From NCBI GenBank assembly GCA_910584375.1, contig CAJUAH010000007.1, positions 104,257 through 168,256 on the forward strand: a stretch of 64,000 bases of DNA, given 5' to 3'. Below the pieces are notes generated by a model that was given only the letters and a program-made list of their open reading frames with translations, did not search any database and was not told the origin of the DNA. Positions 35,591-43,618 of this stretch are shown here, piece by piece (the stretch's first letter is position 1; each line of letters begins with the position of its first letter). Origin of the DNA: an uncultured Acetatifactor sp. (lineage in GTDB: Bacteria; Bacillota; Clostridia; Lachnospirales; Lachnospiraceae). The position numbers and the translations under genes are program-made.

Positions 35591-37402
35591 ATGAAAATAA
35601 GAGTGGCAGATTATATAGCGGAAACGTTGGCGGCGCATGGCATACGCCACGTCTTCTCCGTCACGGGCGGAGGGGCGATGTATCTCAACGACGGACTGGG
35701 GCACCATCCGTCGTTGCAATGCGTTTATAACCATCATGAGCAGGCCTGCGCCATGGCAGCGGAGAGCTATGCCCGGATCCATAATCGCATGGCGGCGGTC
35801 TGTGTGACCACCGGCCCCGGAGGAACCAACGCGATCACGGGTGTGCTGGGAGGATGGCTGGATTCCATTCCCATGCTGATCCTTTCCGGACAGGTACGCT
35901 ATGACACCACTGCCAGAAGTACGGGGCTGAACATCCGGGCCATGGGAGATCAGGAATTTGATATCACCCGGGCTGTGGGATGCATGACCAAATATGCGGA
36001 GATGGTGACAGATCCTGCCAGAATCCGCTATTGCCTGGAAAAAGCCATCCATCTGGCACAGTCCGGCAGACCGGGTCCCTGCTGGCTGGATATCCCCCTG
36101 AACGTGCAGGGCGCGTATGTGGAGACAGAGGATTTACGTGGTTATGACCCGTCTGAGGACGCAGAGAAGGTTCCCCGGGTAACAGAGGAGCAGGTCGCTC
36201 TGATACTGGACAAACTGCGGGCCGCCAGCCGTCCGGTGTTCAATGCGGGCAACGGCATTCGCATCGCGGGAGCGGCGGAAGCGTTTCGCCGGGTGATGGA
36301 AAAGCTGAACATCCCGGTGGTCACTGGCTGGAACAGCATTGATCTGATCGAAGACGACCATCCGCTGTATGCGGGAAGGGCCGGGATCATGGGAGATCGG
36401 CCCGGCAACTGGGCGGTGCAGAACTGCGACTTGCTTTTGTCCGTAGGCAGCCGTCTGAGCATACGCCAGGTGGGATATGATTATAAATCCTGGGCCAGAG
36501 CCGCCTATACCATCGTGGAGGACGTGGATCCGGAGGAACTGAAAAAGCCGGATCTCCATGTGGACTGTCCCGTATGGGCGGACGCCCGGGATCTGCTGGA
36601 GGCCCTGGACGCAGCCATACCCGCGGAGGGAATGCCGGTTCGGGAGGAGTGGAATGCCCGGTGCCAGTCTTGGAAACGGGCATTTCCCGTGGTGCAGGAG
36701 CGGCACTATGCCCAGTCGGAACCGGCCAATGTCTATGCTTTTATTCACAGGCTGAGCAGCGCGCTGGCGGAGGGGGATATAACGGTGGTGGGCAACGGCT
36801 CCGCCTGTGTGGTGGGGAGTCACGCGTATGTGATCAAGAAGGGGCAGCGGTTTGTGATCAATTCCGCGGTGGCCTCCATGGGCTATGATCTGCCCGCCGC
36901 TATCGGAGCCTGCGTGGCGGCGGACGGACGGCAGATCGTGTGCGTCAGCGGGGACGGCAGCATACAGATGAATTTGCAGGAACTGCAGACCATCATCCAC
37001 CACAGAATGCCGATCAAAATATTTGTCATAAATAATGGAGGCTACCATTCCATCCGCCAGACCCAGATGAACTTTTTCGGGGAGCCATTGGTGGGAATCG
37101 GCGCGGACAGCGGGGATTTGAGTTTCCCCGATATGGAAAAGCTGGCGGCGGCCTACGGATATCCCTATACGCGGATCGGCAGCAATGCCCAGCTTGACCG
37201 GATCCGGGACGTGCTGGAGACAGAAGGGCCGGCGCTCTGCGAAGTAATGGTGGACGCGGCGCAGAAATTTGAACCCAAGGCGGCCAGCAAGCGCATGGAG
37301 GACGGAACCATGGTGTCGGCCCCTCTGGAAGACCTGGCGCCCTTTTTGCCCAGGGAGATATTGAAACAGCAGATGTATATACCGTTGGTGGACGAATCAT
37401 GA
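35591..37402 (+). CDS. Thiamine-diphosphate enzyme, YerE-like candidate
   Basis: This 603-residue protein has the three-domain acetolactate-synthase layout. The N-terminus has the catalytic Glu region HHEQACAMAAESYAR and TTGPGGTNA; the C-terminal TPP-binding motif runs from GDGSIQMN to INNGG. Generic annotation would be acetolactate-synthase-like. Placed among rfbF, rfbH and rfbG, the better match is YerE, the flavin/TPP enzyme that adds a two-carbon unit from pyruvate to C4 of CDP-3,6-dideoxy-4-ketohexose in yersiniose A synthesis. The YerE role is inference from context. AAAGGGGG precedes the ATG. Confidence 0.82.
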   Translation: MKIRVADYIAETLAAHGIRHVFSVTGGGAMYLNDGLGHHPSLQCVYNHHEQACAMAAESYARIHNRMAAVCVTTGPGGTNAITGVLGGWLDSIPMLILSGQVRYDTTARSTGLNIRAMGDQEFDITRAVGCMTKYAEMVTDPARIRYCLEKAIHLAQSGRPGPCWLDIPLNVQGAYVETEDLRGYDPSEDAEKVPRVTEEQVALILDKLRAASRPVFNAGNGIRIAGAAEAFRRVMEKLNIPVVTGWNSIDLIEDDHPLYAGRAGIMGDRPGNWAVQNCDLLLSVGSRLSIRQVGYDYKSWARAAYTIVEDVDPEELKKPDLHVDCPVWADARDLLEALDAAIPAEGMPVREEWNARCQSWKRAFPVVQERHYAQSEPANVYAFIHRLSSALAEGDITVVGNGSACVVGSHAYVIKKGQRFVINSAVASMGYDLPAAIGACVAADGRQIVCVSGDGSIQMNLQELQTIIHHRMPIKIFVINNGGYHSIRQTQMNFFGEPLVGIGADSGDLSFPDMEKLAAAYGYPYTRIGSNAQLDRIRDVLETEGPALCEVMVDAAQKFEPKAASKRMEDGTMVSAPLEDLAPFLPREILKQQMYIPLVDES

Positions 37403-38478
37403 GGCAGGAGAATTTTTTTAAAGGGAAAAAAATATTGATAACGGGCCATACAGGGTTCAAGGGCAGTTGGCTCTGCGAGCTGCTGCTCTTACTGGGGGCG
37501 GAAGTGACGGGATACAGCCTGGAGCCGCCCACTGCTCCGTCCCTGTATCAGATCTGCGGCCTGGAAAGAAGGCTGCATTCGGAATATGGCGATATCCGGA
37601 ATCTGGAGTATTTGCGCAGGGTGATGGAGCGGACGCAGCCCCAGCTGGTTCTGCATATGGCGGCGCAGCCCCTGGTCAGGGAAAGCTACCGCAGGCCGGT
37701 GTACACCTATGACGTGAATGTGATGGGCACCGTGAATATCCTGGAATGCGTGCGGGAGAGCGGCAGCGTCCGGTCGTTTCTGAACGTGACCACGGACAAA
37801 GTGTATCTGAACCGGGAGTGGGAATGGGGGTATCGGGAGAATGAGGAATTGAACGGGTACGATCCCTACTCCAATTCCAAATCCTGTTCGGAGCTGGTCA
37901 CATGCGCCTATCGGAATTCCTTTTTCGGAGAGGGTGACGGGCAGCCCGCAATCTCCACGGCCCGGGCCGGGAATGTGATCGGAGGGGGAGACTTCGCGGC
38001 GGACCGCATTATCCCGGACTGTTACCGGGCGGCGGCAGAACGCCGGACGATAGAGCTGCGGAACCCCGGTTCGATCCGGCCTTATCAGCATGTGCTGGAG
38101 CCGTTGGCGGTCTATCTGACGATTCTGCAGCGGCAGTATGAGGATCCCAGCCTGGCGGGCAGCTATAACGTGGGGCCGGATGAGGGGGATTGCTGGAGCA
38201 CCCGCCGGATGGCGGAATGTTTCGCACGCTGCTGGCAGGAGCAGACAGGGGAGCCCCTGGCGTGGCACGGGGCTCTGACGGACGGCCCCCATGAGGCTAA
38301 TTATCTGAAACTGGACTGCTCCAAGCTGAAGAATACATTTGGGTGGCAGCCCAGATGGGGGGTAGAGACCGCCGTCCAGAGGACGGCGCAGTGGTATGCG
38401 GCCTACCGGGCGGGGGAGGATATGCAGGCATATACAATGGCGCAGATTCGTGATTTCTTAACGGGTGCAAATATATAA
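37399..38478 (+). CDS. rfbG: CDP-glucose 4,6-dehydratase
   Basis: This 359-residue extended SDR begins FFKGKKILITGHTGFKGSW, typical of RfbG. It has HMAAQPLVR, VTTDKVY and the YSNSK active-site pair (Tyr and Lys), with ARAGNVIGGGD after it. It converts CDP-glucose to CDP-4-keto-6-deoxyglucose. It overlaps the TPP-enzyme stop by 4 bases, so it is coupled to it. Confidence 0.95.
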   Translation: MRQENFFKGKKILITGHTGFKGSWLCELLLLLGAEVTGYSLEPPTAPSLYQICGLERRLHSEYGDIRNLEYLRRVMERTQPQLVLHMAAQPLVRESYRRPVYTYDVNVMGTVNILECVRESGSVRSFLNVTTDKVYLNREWEWGYRENEELNGYDPYSNSKSCSELVTCAYRNSFFGEGDGQPAISTARAGNVIGGGDFAADRIIPDCYRAAAERRTIELRNPGSIRPYQHVLEPLAVYLTILQRQYEDPSLAGSYNVGPDEGDCWSTRRMAECFARCWQEQTGEPLAWHGALTDGPHEANYLKLDCSKLKNTFGWQPRWGVETAVQRTAQWYAAYRAGEDMQAYTMAQIRDFLTGANI

Positions 38479-38539
38479 GGACAAATGTAGATAAATCGGA
38501 CAGAATGGAGTATAGGACGAAACAGCGGGGAGAGACTGC

Positions 38540-39502
38540 ATGGGCGGGAAAACGGTGATCACCGGCGCGTCCGGAATGATCGGAACGGCATTGGCGCGGC
38601 AATGTGCGGATGCGGGCGAAGAGGTATTGGCAATCTGCCATAGAAATTCGGAAAAAAATCATGCATTGCAGGAAATGCGCGGCGTGGAAGTGCTGGAGGC
38701 GGATCTGAGCGAATATGCCGGATTGGCCAGCGGAGGGTGGGAGAGAAAGTATGACACATTCTATCATCTGGCCTGGGCCGGGACAACCGGGGCGGCCAGA
38801 AATGATATGGCGCTGCAGACGGACAATATTCGCTATGCACTGGACGCCGTGACTCTGGCGAAGAGCATGGGATGCCATACGTTTGTGGGAACCGGTTCCC
38901 AGGCGGAATACGGCAGGCGGCAGGAGCCGTTGCGCCCGGAGACTCCCGCTTTCCCGGAGACCGGATACGGCATGGCAAAGCTGTGCGCGGGACAGATGAC
39001 CCGCCATAGCTGCGGGCAAAAGGGAATAAAGCATATATGGGCCAGGGTACTCAGCGTATATGGGCCCTATGGCAGTCAGGATATGATAACGGTCGCCCTG
39101 CAAAAGCTGACGCGGGGCGAGCATGTAGGTTTTACGGCCGGAGAACAGATTTGGGACTACCTCTACAGCGAGGATGCGGCCAGAGCGCTACGGCTGATGG
39201 CGGAGAGGGGGGTATCGGGAAAGACTTATGTGCTGGCACATGGGCAGCCTCATCCTCTAAAGGATTATATCGAGACCTTATATAAAGCGGTTTGCGAGGA
39301 GATGGACTGTAAGGGGCGCAGGGCGGGAACCATCGGTATAGGGGAACTTCCCTATCAGGAAGGACAACTGATGTATTTGACGGGAGATATTACGGAACTC
39401 CTGCGGGATACGGGATTTTCACCCCAATATTCCTTTAAAGAAGGGCTGGGCAAAATGCTTGCTGAAAATTCCTGTTGTGGAACAGGTAAGCCGGGGATAT
39501 AA
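38540..39502 (+). CDS. NAD-dependent SDR reductase/epimerase of the CDP-sugar cassette
   Basis: This 320-residue extended SDR has TGASGMIG at the start, a TGSQAEYG region and YGMAK (catalytic Tyr and Lys) near residue 150. As the last gene of the CDP-sugar cassette it is positioned like YerF, which reduces the acetyl branch of the yersiniose precursor to a hydroxyethyl group. An alternative is a 4-keto reductase giving abequose, paratose or a related sugar. The fold call is firm; the substrate is inferred. Confidence 0.82.
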   Translation: MGGKTVITGASGMIGTALARQCADAGEEVLAICHRNSEKNHALQEMRGVEVLEADLSEYAGLASGGWERKYDTFYHLAWAGTTGAARNDMALQTDNIRYALDAVTLAKSMGCHTFVGTGSQAEYGRRQEPLRPETPAFPETGYGMAKLCAGQMTRHSCGQKGIKHIWARVLSVYGPYGSQDMITVALQKLTRGEHVGFTAGEQIWDYLYSEDAARALRLMAERGVSGKTYVLAHGQPHPLKDYIETLYKAVCEEMDCKGRRAGTIGIGELPYQEGQLMYLTGDITELLRDTGFSPQYSFKEGLGKMLAENSCCGTGKPGI

Positions 39503-39537
39503 TGAAATCAGCAGACAAAGGAAGGGAGCGGGATGCG

Positions 39538-41211
39538 ATGGGTATGTACTTGAACAGCAAAAACGCGTATGGCCTTTTTCAAGAGGCCTGTTCGTTGACC
39601 TACTTTGTGGATAAATCGGGTATACTGGATGAGCTTGTACCGATTTTGGAGGGAACAGAGAAGATTGCGGGTCGGACGGGGATGGTTCGGGGCAGGGATC
39701 CCAAGTATGTCTGCATTACCAGGCCGCGCCGTTTTGGGAAAACGCTCGCGGCGGATATGATTGTATCTTTTTTCAGTAAAGGAGTGGATAGCAGCGCGGA
39801 GTTTGACAGTCTGAAAGCATCCGGCTATGGCTGGTATCAAACGCATCGTAACAGTCACAATGTCATCCACATTACGTTTAACGAGCTGCCCAGAGACTGC
39901 AGTTCATACAGGCAGTATATCGCCAGGATAGAGAACAGTCTGCTGGATGATTTGATCATGGAATATCCGGATATCCCCATCAGAGAAACGGATGCGGTGT
40001 GGGACGCTCTGAGAAAAATCTTTGAATACAGTAACGGAGAAAAATTTATCTTTGTGCTGGATGAGTGGGATTATATTTACCATCAGACCTTTGTTACGGA
40101 TCTGGAGAAGGGAGATTTCACCAGGTTTCTCAGCAATCTTCTGAAAGATAAGGCGTATGTGGAGATGGCCTATATGACAGGTATTCTTCCCATAGCCAAA
40201 TATTCCAGCGGGTCAGAGCTGAATATGTTTTGCGAGTACACTATGGTGAATGAGGAAAAGTATGCGGAATATTTTGGTTTCACGGACGAGGAGGTAGACG
40301 AGCTCTTCGCAAAATATCAGAGACAGGATATTCCCAATCCCCGTGTCAACCGGGAGGGCCTGCGCCTCTGGTACGACGGCTATCACACGAAAGGAGGGAA
40401 ACGGGTATACAATCCCCGATCTGTGGTACTGGCTCTTACGAACAACAATATGGGCAATTACTGGACGAACTCCGGACCATATGACGAATTGTTTTATTAT
40501 ATCGGAGCCAATGTAGACGCGGTGAAAGAAGATGTGGGACTCATGATTGCGGATATACCGGTTCCGGCTAAGGTTCAGGAATATGCCGCTACCTCGATGG
40601 AATTAAAAACCCGGGATGAGATATTTTCCGCAATGGTGGTCTACGGTTTCCTGAACTATGATAACGGTAGCGTATCCATACCAAATAAAGAACTGATGGA
40701 TCGTTTTTCCGATATGGTTCGCCGGGAACCCTCTATGGGCAATGTCTACCGCCTGACAAAGGAGTCGGGCAGGATGCTGCTGGCAACCAAGGCGGGCGAC
40801 ACCAAAACGATGGCTGAGATCCTGCAGTTTGTTCACAACACGGAAAGCCCGCTGCAAACCTACAGCAATGAGGCAGAGCTGGCATCCATCATAAAATGGG
40901 CCTATCTGCAAGCCATCGACTACTATCGGATCGAACGGGAAGACAAGGCGGGCGTGGGGTATGTAGACTATATCTTTTATCCGTTTAAGCGGGATGACGA
41001 CGCCATCATCCTCGAGCTGAAAGTAAATCATACTGCGGATGAGGCGATCCGGCAAATCAAAGAGCGTCAATACGCGCTCAGGTTTGAGGGAAAGATCGGT
41101 GAGAGACCGGAATATACAGGAAGGATTCTGGCGGTAGGCATTGCCTATCACAAGGATGATAGGCGCAGGCGCCATGAGTGCAGGGTGGAGGTGCTGCGGG
41201 AGCGGCGATGA
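39538..41211 (+). CDS. AAA-ATPase-like protein with PD-(D/E)XK nuclease-like C-terminus
   Basis: This 557-residue protein has RPRRFGKTL near residue 60 as a P-loop variant, FVLDEWD as Walker B, and a C-terminal region with AIILELKV, the E-x-K core of a PD-(D/E)XK fold. It matches the AAA-ATPase_like/PDDEXK_9 (DUF1703) family, common in many copies in gut Firmicutes and Bacteroidetes. Its biological role is unknown and it is not a sugar gene, so it looks like an insertion into the operon. ATG 39538 has GGAAGGGAG upstream; ATG 39502 in frame overlaps the previous stop by one base. Confidence 0.86.
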   Translation: MGMYLNSKNAYGLFQEACSLTYFVDKSGILDELVPILEGTEKIAGRTGMVRGRDPKYVCITRPRRFGKTLAADMIVSFFSKGVDSSAEFDSLKASGYGWYQTHRNSHNVIHITFNELPRDCSSYRQYIARIENSLLDDLIMEYPDIPIRETDAVWDALRKIFEYSNGEKFIFVLDEWDYIYHQTFVTDLEKGDFTRFLSNLLKDKAYVEMAYMTGILPIAKYSSGSELNMFCEYTMVNEEKYAEYFGFTDEEVDELFAKYQRQDIPNPRVNREGLRLWYDGYHTKGGKRVYNPRSVVLALTNNNMGNYWTNSGPYDELFYYIGANVDAVKEDVGLMIADIPVPAKVQEYAATSMELKTRDEIFSAMVVYGFLNYDNGSVSIPNKELMDRFSDMVRREPSMGNVYRLTKESGRMLLATKAGDTKTMAEILQFVHNTESPLQTYSNEAELASIIKWAYLQAIDYYRIEREDKAGVGYVDYIFYPFKRDDDAIILELKVNHTADEAIRQIKERQYALRFEGKIGERPEYTGRILAVGIAYHKDDRRRRHECRVEVLRERR

Positions 41212-41240
41212 TTGACGTTTCCCGCAGTATAAGATATAAT
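41212..41240 (+). promoter_or_regulatory. Strong sigma-A promoter before the second glycosyltransferase block
   Basis: TTGACG (41212-41217), 17 bases, and a perfect TATAAT (41235-41240) lie 57 bases before the GT2 start. The -35 begins immediately after the stop of the ATPase-like gene. It restarts transcription for 41.3-49.7 kb. Confidence 0.83.
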
Positions 41241-41297
41241 GAGATGAATTACGGATGTACCGGGCAATCTAATTGAAGAGGAAAGTCGAGCAGAAGA

Positions 41298-42257
41298 ATG
41301 AAAAAAATAAGTGTGGTAATCCCCTGTTTTAACGAGGTGGAGAATGTGGATCCCATGTGTTTTGCCGTAATCAATGTGCTGGAGGAAGCATTGTCCACCT
41401 ATGACTATGAAATACTGTTTATTGACAACTGCTCAACAGACGGCACGCGGGATATCCTGGAGAGGCTTTGTCAGGAGAATAAAAAAGTCAAAGCCATATT
41501 TAATGTGACCAATTTCGGACAGTTCAATTCGCCTTTCTATGCCATGTGCCAGGCTACGGGGGACTGCGTGATCTGTATGTGCTGCGATTTTCAGGATCCG
41601 GTGGAGCTGATCCCCACCTTTGTGCATGAATGGGAAAAGGGGCACAAGATCGTCAGCGGTATCAAGACCAGCAGCAGAGAGAATAAAATTGTCTATCTGC
41701 TGAGAACTGTCTATTACAAGCTGATCCGGAATATGTCTACCACACAGATGATAGAACACTTTACGGGATTTGGGCTGTATGACAGGACTTTTATCTCGAT
41801 CCTGCGCCAGTTGGACGACCCCGTTCCGTTTATCCGGGGAATCGTGGCCGAGTACGGGCATGGCTTTAACCGCGTGGAGGTAGAATACGAACAGGCCAAA
41901 CGCAGGGCCGGTAAGACGCACAACAATTTTTACAGCCTGTACGACGCCGCCATGCTGAGCTTTACCTCTTACACGAAGGTAGGACTGCGTCTGGCAACCT
42001 TCTGCGGATTTATCGCCTCGGCCATCAGCCTGTGTATCGCTCTGTTTTATCTGGTGTACAAGCTGACGCACTGGTATACTTTTCAGGCGGGTAACGCGCC
42101 CATGGTCATCGGCATTTTTCTGTTGGGATCGGTACAACTGTTTTTTATCGGACTGCTGGGGGAATATATACTGAACATCAATACCCGCGTGATACACAGA
42201 CCGTTGGTGGTGGAAGAGAAAAGGCTGAATTTTGAGGAAGAGGAAACCGAGGAATGA
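41298..42257 (+). CDS. Membrane GT2 glycosyltransferase (DPM1/GtrB-like)
   Basis: This 319-residue enzyme has a GT-A domain (VVIPCFNEVENV, DNCSTDGT, CCDFQDP as the acidic metal site) and two C-terminal membrane helices (about residues 232-252 and 268-292). This is the layout of enzymes that load a sugar on polyprenyl phosphate, such as GtrB or ArnC, feeding GT-C transferases outside the membrane. The window contains at least two GT-C-like proteins that could use the product. The next gene overlaps by 4 bases. Confidence 0.9.
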   Translation: MKKISVVIPCFNEVENVDPMCFAVINVLEEALSTYDYEILFIDNCSTDGTRDILERLCQENKKVKAIFNVTNFGQFNSPFYAMCQATGDCVICMCCDFQDPVELIPTFVHEWEKGHKIVSGIKTSSRENKIVYLLRTVYYKLIRNMSTTQMIEHFTGFGLYDRTFISILRQLDDPVPFIRGIVAEYGHGFNRVEVEYEQAKRRAGKTHNNFYSLYDAAMLSFTSYTKVGLRLATFCGFIASAISLCIALFYLVYKLTHWYTFQAGNAPMVIGIFLLGSVQLFFIGLLGEYILNINTRVIHRPLVVEEKRLNFEEEETEE

Positions 42258-43618
42258 AACGAGTCATCACATATGGGTCTTTTGACCTGTTCCATGAGGG
42301 ACATTACAATCTGCTGAAACGCGCCAAAGCGCTGGGCGATTATCTGATCGTGGGAGTGACCACGGAGCAGTATGACGAGTCCAGGGGAAAGCTCAATATC
42401 GTGGATCCGCTGGATCGGCGTATTGAGAATGTGCTTAACAGCGGATTTGCGGATGAGGTCATCGTGGAGGATCATCCGGGACAGAAAGTGGAGGATGTGC
42501 AGAAATATAACATAGATATCTTCACGGTGGGTTCCGACTGGCAGGGGGCCTTTGACTTTCTGGAACAGTACTGTCAGGTGGTGTATCTGGAGAGAACAAA
42601 GAACATCTCCTCCACACAGATGCGTGAGAGAGGGCACAGTATTATCCGCATCGGCGTGATCGGCAGCGGCCGGATCGCGGTACGCTTTGTGCCGGAGGCA
42701 AAATATGTCAGCGGCGTGCTGGTCAACAGCGTGTACAATCCCCATTTAGGCAGCGCCAGGGAGTTTGCCGCGCAGTTTGAGTTAGACATGGCAACCAATG
42801 TGCTGGAAGAGCTGTGGGAGGAGGTGGACGCCGTATACATCGCCTCTCCCCATGAGACCCATTATCAATATGCAAGGGAGGCGCTGGAACACGACAAGCA
42901 TGTGCTCTGTGAAAAGCCCCTGGCGTTCTCCCGGCGGGAGGCGGAAGAACTGTTCGCTCTCGCCGCGGAGCGTGGAAAGGTCCTCCTGGAGGCCATCAAG
43001 ACGGCGTACTGTCCCGGTTTTGTACAGATGCTGGGCATCGCCAAGACGGGAACCATCGGCAGGATCTGCGACGTGGAGGCGTGCTTTACACGCCTGACTC
43101 CGCCGGATCTGCGGGAGCGGACGGATCGAAAGTACGGCGGCGCGTTTACGGAGTTCGGCAGTCACACGCTGCTGCCGATCATCAAGCTGCTGGGGCCGGA
43201 CTATAAGGATGTACGGTTTGACAGTATTTTGGACGAAAACGGCATCGACCTGTATACCAAGGCCTCTTTCCGCTATGAGAACGCAATGGCTATGTCCAAA
43301 AGCGGGGTGGGAGTAAAATCCGAGGGACAGTTGCTGATCTCAGGAACCAAAGGCTATATCCTTGCGGAATCTCCCTGGTGGCTGACCCAGTATTTTGAGG
43401 TGCGCTATGAGGATCCCAATAAGAAGGACCGATATTTTTCCAAATTCCTGGGGCAGGGGCTGCGGTACGAGATCAGCGACTTTGTCTACATGATCCATGG
43501 GCACCAGGGCAGATCCTACAAGTTTACGGCGGAGGATTCCATCGCCATCGCGGGTGTGATGGAGAAATTTCTGGAGGGACGTTTGCATGGTGGAAATATG
43601 GGCGCACAGGGGCTGTAG
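42254..43618 (+). CDS. Cytidylyltransferase fused to a Gfo/Idh/MocA oxidoreductase
   Basis: In this 454-residue protein, residues 1-130 are a TagD/Gct-type nucleotidyltransferase (YGSFDLFHEGH with the HxGH motif, ISSTQMR). Residues about 135-454 are a Gfo/Idh/MocA oxidoreductase (IGVIGSGRIA, EKPL, and FTEFGSH in the catalytic part). The fusion implies that one protein both reduces an intermediate and activates the alcohol as a CDP derivative, as Bcs1 or TarIJ do for ribitol with different folds. CDP-glycerol or another CDP-polyol is the likely product; which one cannot be told. Confidence 0.85.
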   Translation: MKRVITYGSFDLFHEGHYNLLKRAKALGDYLIVGVTTEQYDESRGKLNIVDPLDRRIENVLNSGFADEVIVEDHPGQKVEDVQKYNIDIFTVGSDWQGAFDFLEQYCQVVYLERTKNISSTQMRERGHSIIRIGVIGSGRIAVRFVPEAKYVSGVLVNSVYNPHLGSAREFAAQFELDMATNVLEELWEEVDAVYIASPHETHYQYAREALEHDKHVLCEKPLAFSRREAEELFALAAERGKVLLEAIKTAYCPGFVQMLGIAKTGTIGRICDVEACFTRLTPPDLRERTDRKYGGAFTEFGSHTLLPIIKLLGPDYKDVRFDSILDENGIDLYTKASFRYENAMAMSKSGVGVKSEGQLLISGTKGYILAESPWWLTQYFEVRYEDPNKKDRYFSKFLGQGLRYEISDFVYMIHGHQGRSYKFTAEDSIAIAGVMEKFLEGRLHGGNMGAQGL

